Below are positions 61,266 through 64,000 of a stretch of DNA of 64,000 bases, piece after piece (within the stretch, counting starts at the first letter, position 1; the number at the start of each line of letters is the position of its first letter). The DNA comes from Gnetum montanum (taxonomy: Eukaryota > Streptophyta > Gnetopsida > Gnetales > Gnetaceae). A program made the translations under genes and the position numbers. The notes beneath the pieces are model-generated. The model did no database searches. It had not been told where the DNA came from and worked only from the letters and a program-made list of their open reading frames with translations. The stretch lies in NCBI GenBank assembly GCA_015680685.1, contig MNCI01022060.1:446865-510864 (forward strand), in the 5' to 3' direction.

Positions 61266-62180
61266 CTAGGTAGCTTAATTTTATTCTCCATGCAGCCTAT
61301 ATATGCATTGTAATTTTGTAACATGCTTTGTTTTCTTGGTTTCCTTATCATCTTGGAGTTGTGTTTGTAGGATGAAGCCTAAATCCATCGCAAGGGTACA
61401 ACTCATTATGATAGTAGATCACCACATCACCTTTATAGGCAAGATTCAATGAGTTTGTCCTACTATGTTAAGAGTACTTGTACCATCACCCTCCCTCTGG
61501 CACTACTCATTACGACAAGCCCCACAACCTAATTATAGCCTTCCATACCTTGAGCAATAATGTTAACTCATGTTTGTTGCTCATGCACTATAGCCATATG
61601 ATATGTCCTCAACATGCTTCATCCTCAAGTCCACTTGAATACAACACAATTCATTCAATGGAAAAACCATTAAGTCCATCAAGTGTAGCACATCTCATTC
61701 AATGGGATAACTCTCAAGTCTATTAAGTGTAATGCAACTCCATTAACCCAAAAATTATGTTAAACTAGCCCTAGTAATGAAACCAAATGAAGGTGTCACC
61801 CCACAAAAGAAAGCAATAAGGGAGGCAAATTGCCAAGGATCCAATTGGCTAGAGAAGCCTTAAAGCACAATTGCTAAAGAAATCTTGGAGCAAAGTGGTT
61901 GGTTTCTTAAACGCATTTTTCAAGCAACTATCACTTCAAAATATCTCAATACCACACTACAACCATGGTGGCAACACTTAGAATGCATTGTTAGCTTCCA
62001 TGACCATCTTCCTGATTACCACTACCACTCCATCATAGTCAAGTCCCATCATCATAGACACTCTTCAACATGGTTCAGCATGATTGGATCAAGCATTGAG
62101 AGGGAACATTGGTGGTGGACCTATAGTGGTGTTTTGTATTGTTTGTTAATGCCTCTTGGATCAATCCTCTAGACATCAAC
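61266..62180 (+). other. 3' untranslated region of element J
   Basis: No convincing coding. A TGTTTGTAG acceptor-like site is at ~61371. The last ~70 bases align with the end of A before the PPT. Confidence 0.5.
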
Positions 62181-62961
62181 AAAGAGGGGCCAATGAAACA
62201 CTAGCAAATTTGCATGTTGAAACCTTTGTAATCCCATTCCATGAAATCCAAGGTAATATTTTATTATAAATGTGAAATTTGTAATCCATAAAAGAAAAAT
62301 CACACATGTTTCATGATTTTGGGGTTGAAAAATGCCTCATAAGTGACTAAAGCCTTGTTTCCCAAGTGGAAAAAAGTCACCTAGTGTCTATATTTGGGCT
62401 TGGGAAAGTCAAAATGCCTTTTGTAATGCCAAAATTGATAATTTGATAGTTTTATGATGGGTATACATTTCTCTACGCTGACACACCCCTTATAGGGGGT
62501 AAAATAGCTAGCACACTTCAAGGCTAGCATGGAGGAATCCAAGGGAGGTAGAACTCACCTACCTAAAAAGAGGAAAGGGAGGTGACCTAGCCTGGAGAAG
62601 TTAACTGTGGCTTCAATAGGCTTTGAACCACTGCACAAGTGAATCCTCCTTTAGCACCCCCCCCCCCTCTCTCTTGGACACCAAATTTGTATACCCCTTT
62701 GAACTCATTCTTTGTTTATTTAATAAAGTTTATGATTTAATTTTTGTATAGAATTCTAGAGATAATTATTATATCTTCACTACATTACTTTATAGATTTG
62801 CATCTTCTTGCTTTGTTACCCCCATTTTCCACCCTTATCAAGTCCCTAGGTGATCTATCAGATCATCTAGGATGCCCTAAATCCCATTTTTCTTGTGGAA
62901 GCCATAGGGGATTTGGGGTTGAGGCTACTTACGAATAAGAATCCTTGATTTTTTTCCAACA
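62181..62961 (+). repeat. Polypurine tract and 3' LTR of element J
   Basis: AAAGAGGGGCCAA (62181-62193), then LTR from TGAAACACTAGC (62194) to about TTTCCAACA (62961), ~770 bases. It contains a C10 run near 62658. No good TATAAA is seen in the expected place; TTTAATAAAG at 62719 is the nearest AT-rich candidate. Confidence 0.72.
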
Positions 62962-64000
62962 ACTAAAGTTTTCCATCACAACAGACATCACCTCTAGTGT
63001 TTGGAAGGTACAAGAAAGAACTATTGAGCCATGAATTCATCCTTTTGTGTAGGATTGAACCTTCTATGATTGCTATATTGATGCATCCAAGTGAGGGTCA
63101 ATCATAAAATCATCTCTAGGAAGCCCATCTCCAACTAGTCATACAAACTCAATGCTAGCTCCATAATATAACAACCAAAATACCTACAAACATGGTGTTT
63201 AAATTAATGATGGAGGCCAACGACAAAATAAGAAATATCATCTTATTGAGAGACCCAATGATCCAACAGATTCTCATGACAATACTAGTCCATAGAATCA
63301 CATGTTATCATCATTTAAAATCCAACATATGAAAATCCTAATATCATAGAGAATCAAGCTCAATATCTAAGAGATCTCAATAATATCCTAAGATGTCAAT
63401 AAAATTAAAAATTCAAAATTCAAGAACATGATTAAAATACCAAAAGATTAATTATATAAAAACATGGAAATGACCAAAACCATGAACAACCATCTCATAA
63501 GGGTTAGTGCTCATTTTAATAAATATCCACTTAGTCTAAATAGTGTAACTAACCTATGATTCCAATAAAATGAATTAATGAAAAAATGTGATGGGCATGA
63601 TTACAATAAAGTTTTGAATGATTAAATGAGATGAGATGAATGTCATAGTAGACTGAGAAAATACACCATTGATGAAGATTTAGCGAAAACACAATTGATC
63701 AACCAAAGGGGATAGTCTAATAATGAAAGACCCAAAGAAGATCAATGTTAGTTCAACAATATGAAGGATTTAATAGGAATATAGAAGCATAGAGACCAAG
63801 AAATCAAAGTTACAGGCTAAACCAAAGGATCAAACTTTACAAAATCCAAGTTTATGATAGAATTGGACTTGTAGGGGTATATGTCTTCTAAATCAAGAGA
63901 TGTCTTAGAAATCAAGACACATGTCAAGAAAGATAGGGATGCCTGTGATGTCAATGAGACATCTATGGAAAATTAGGGATGTCTCAAGTGAGACATTTCT
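62962..64000. other. Unassigned flank right of J
   Basis: A-rich sequence without ORF, LTR motif or tandem array. It may be another element's interior or low-copy DNA. Confidence 0.4.

Larger units (their letters stand above)
47650..62961 (+). mobile_element. Tat-lineage element J (5' truncated, internally deleted)
   Basis: Same layout as A: partial gag, partial PRO, repeat array, 9.3-kb interval with the antisense gene, RT, aRNH, remnant integrase, repeats, PPT and 3' LTR. The 5' LTR and gag N-terminus are missing; the left border meets element H near 47650. Internal deletions removed the PRO active site and integrase core. Divergence from A is high, so the two are not recent copies of each other. 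Confidence 0.88.

Noticed and set aside
61478-62172. Plus ORFs of 82 and 95 codons in the 3' region of J
   Set aside because: No counterpart in A and no domain; likely chance.

Overview
The window is a stretch of plant intergenic heterochromatin made almost entirely of old, nested Ty3/gypsy LTR retrotransposons. I see no intact host gene, tRNA or rRNA. The elements belong to two plant lineages. Tat-type elements are recognised by a reverse transcriptase followed by an extra 'archaeal-type' RNase H (aRNH). Athila-type elements are recognised by a tRNA-Asp primer-binding site (PBS), a gag-pro reading frame and LTRs starting TGATGAG and ending CTCATCA. Coding frames are long but broken by stops that mostly look like cytosine-deamination scars. 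This suggests a land plant with a large, methylated, repeat-rich genome; I cannot name the species.

Layout. 1-14165: Tat element A (+): gag, PRO, a 4.6-kb interval, RT-RNH, aRNH, INT, repeats, PPT and 3' LTR; its 5' end lies off the left edge. A sits in the pol of Athila element B (-, 14166-18762). B sits in the gag of an older Athila B' (-, pieces 18763-19241 and 26483-27433). B' also took up complete element C (+, 19242-26482, TSD AGTGT) in its leader. 27434-29575 is decayed fragment F (+). Complete element D (+, 30169-37133, TSD CCCAG) interrupts the gag of E (-, pieces 29576-30168 and 37134-38558), which abuts fragment G (-, to ~39560). 39561-42714 is unassigned. 42715-47640 holds Athila-like H (-) with an extra coiled-coil ORF. 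47650-62961 is a second, deleted Tat element J (+). 62962-64000 is unassigned.

The most interesting structure is shared by A and J. The interval between PRO and RT, which in Ogre-type Tat elements is an intron, here holds a complete multi-exon gene on the opposite strand. Six or seven exons with canonical GT/AG borders can be followed in both copies, with matching exon order, near-equal exon lengths and alignable protein. Antisense introns cannot be spliced from the genomic RNA of the element, which would explain how a retrotransposon can carry an intron-containing gene. I do not recognise the protein; it ends in a coiled-coil exon and an acidic tail.

C and D share the same loss of pol, so they look like a non-autonomous gag-pro family that would depend on a pol-bearing relative such as B. 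Each LTR subfamily carries a different array of short palindromes just upstream of its TATA box.
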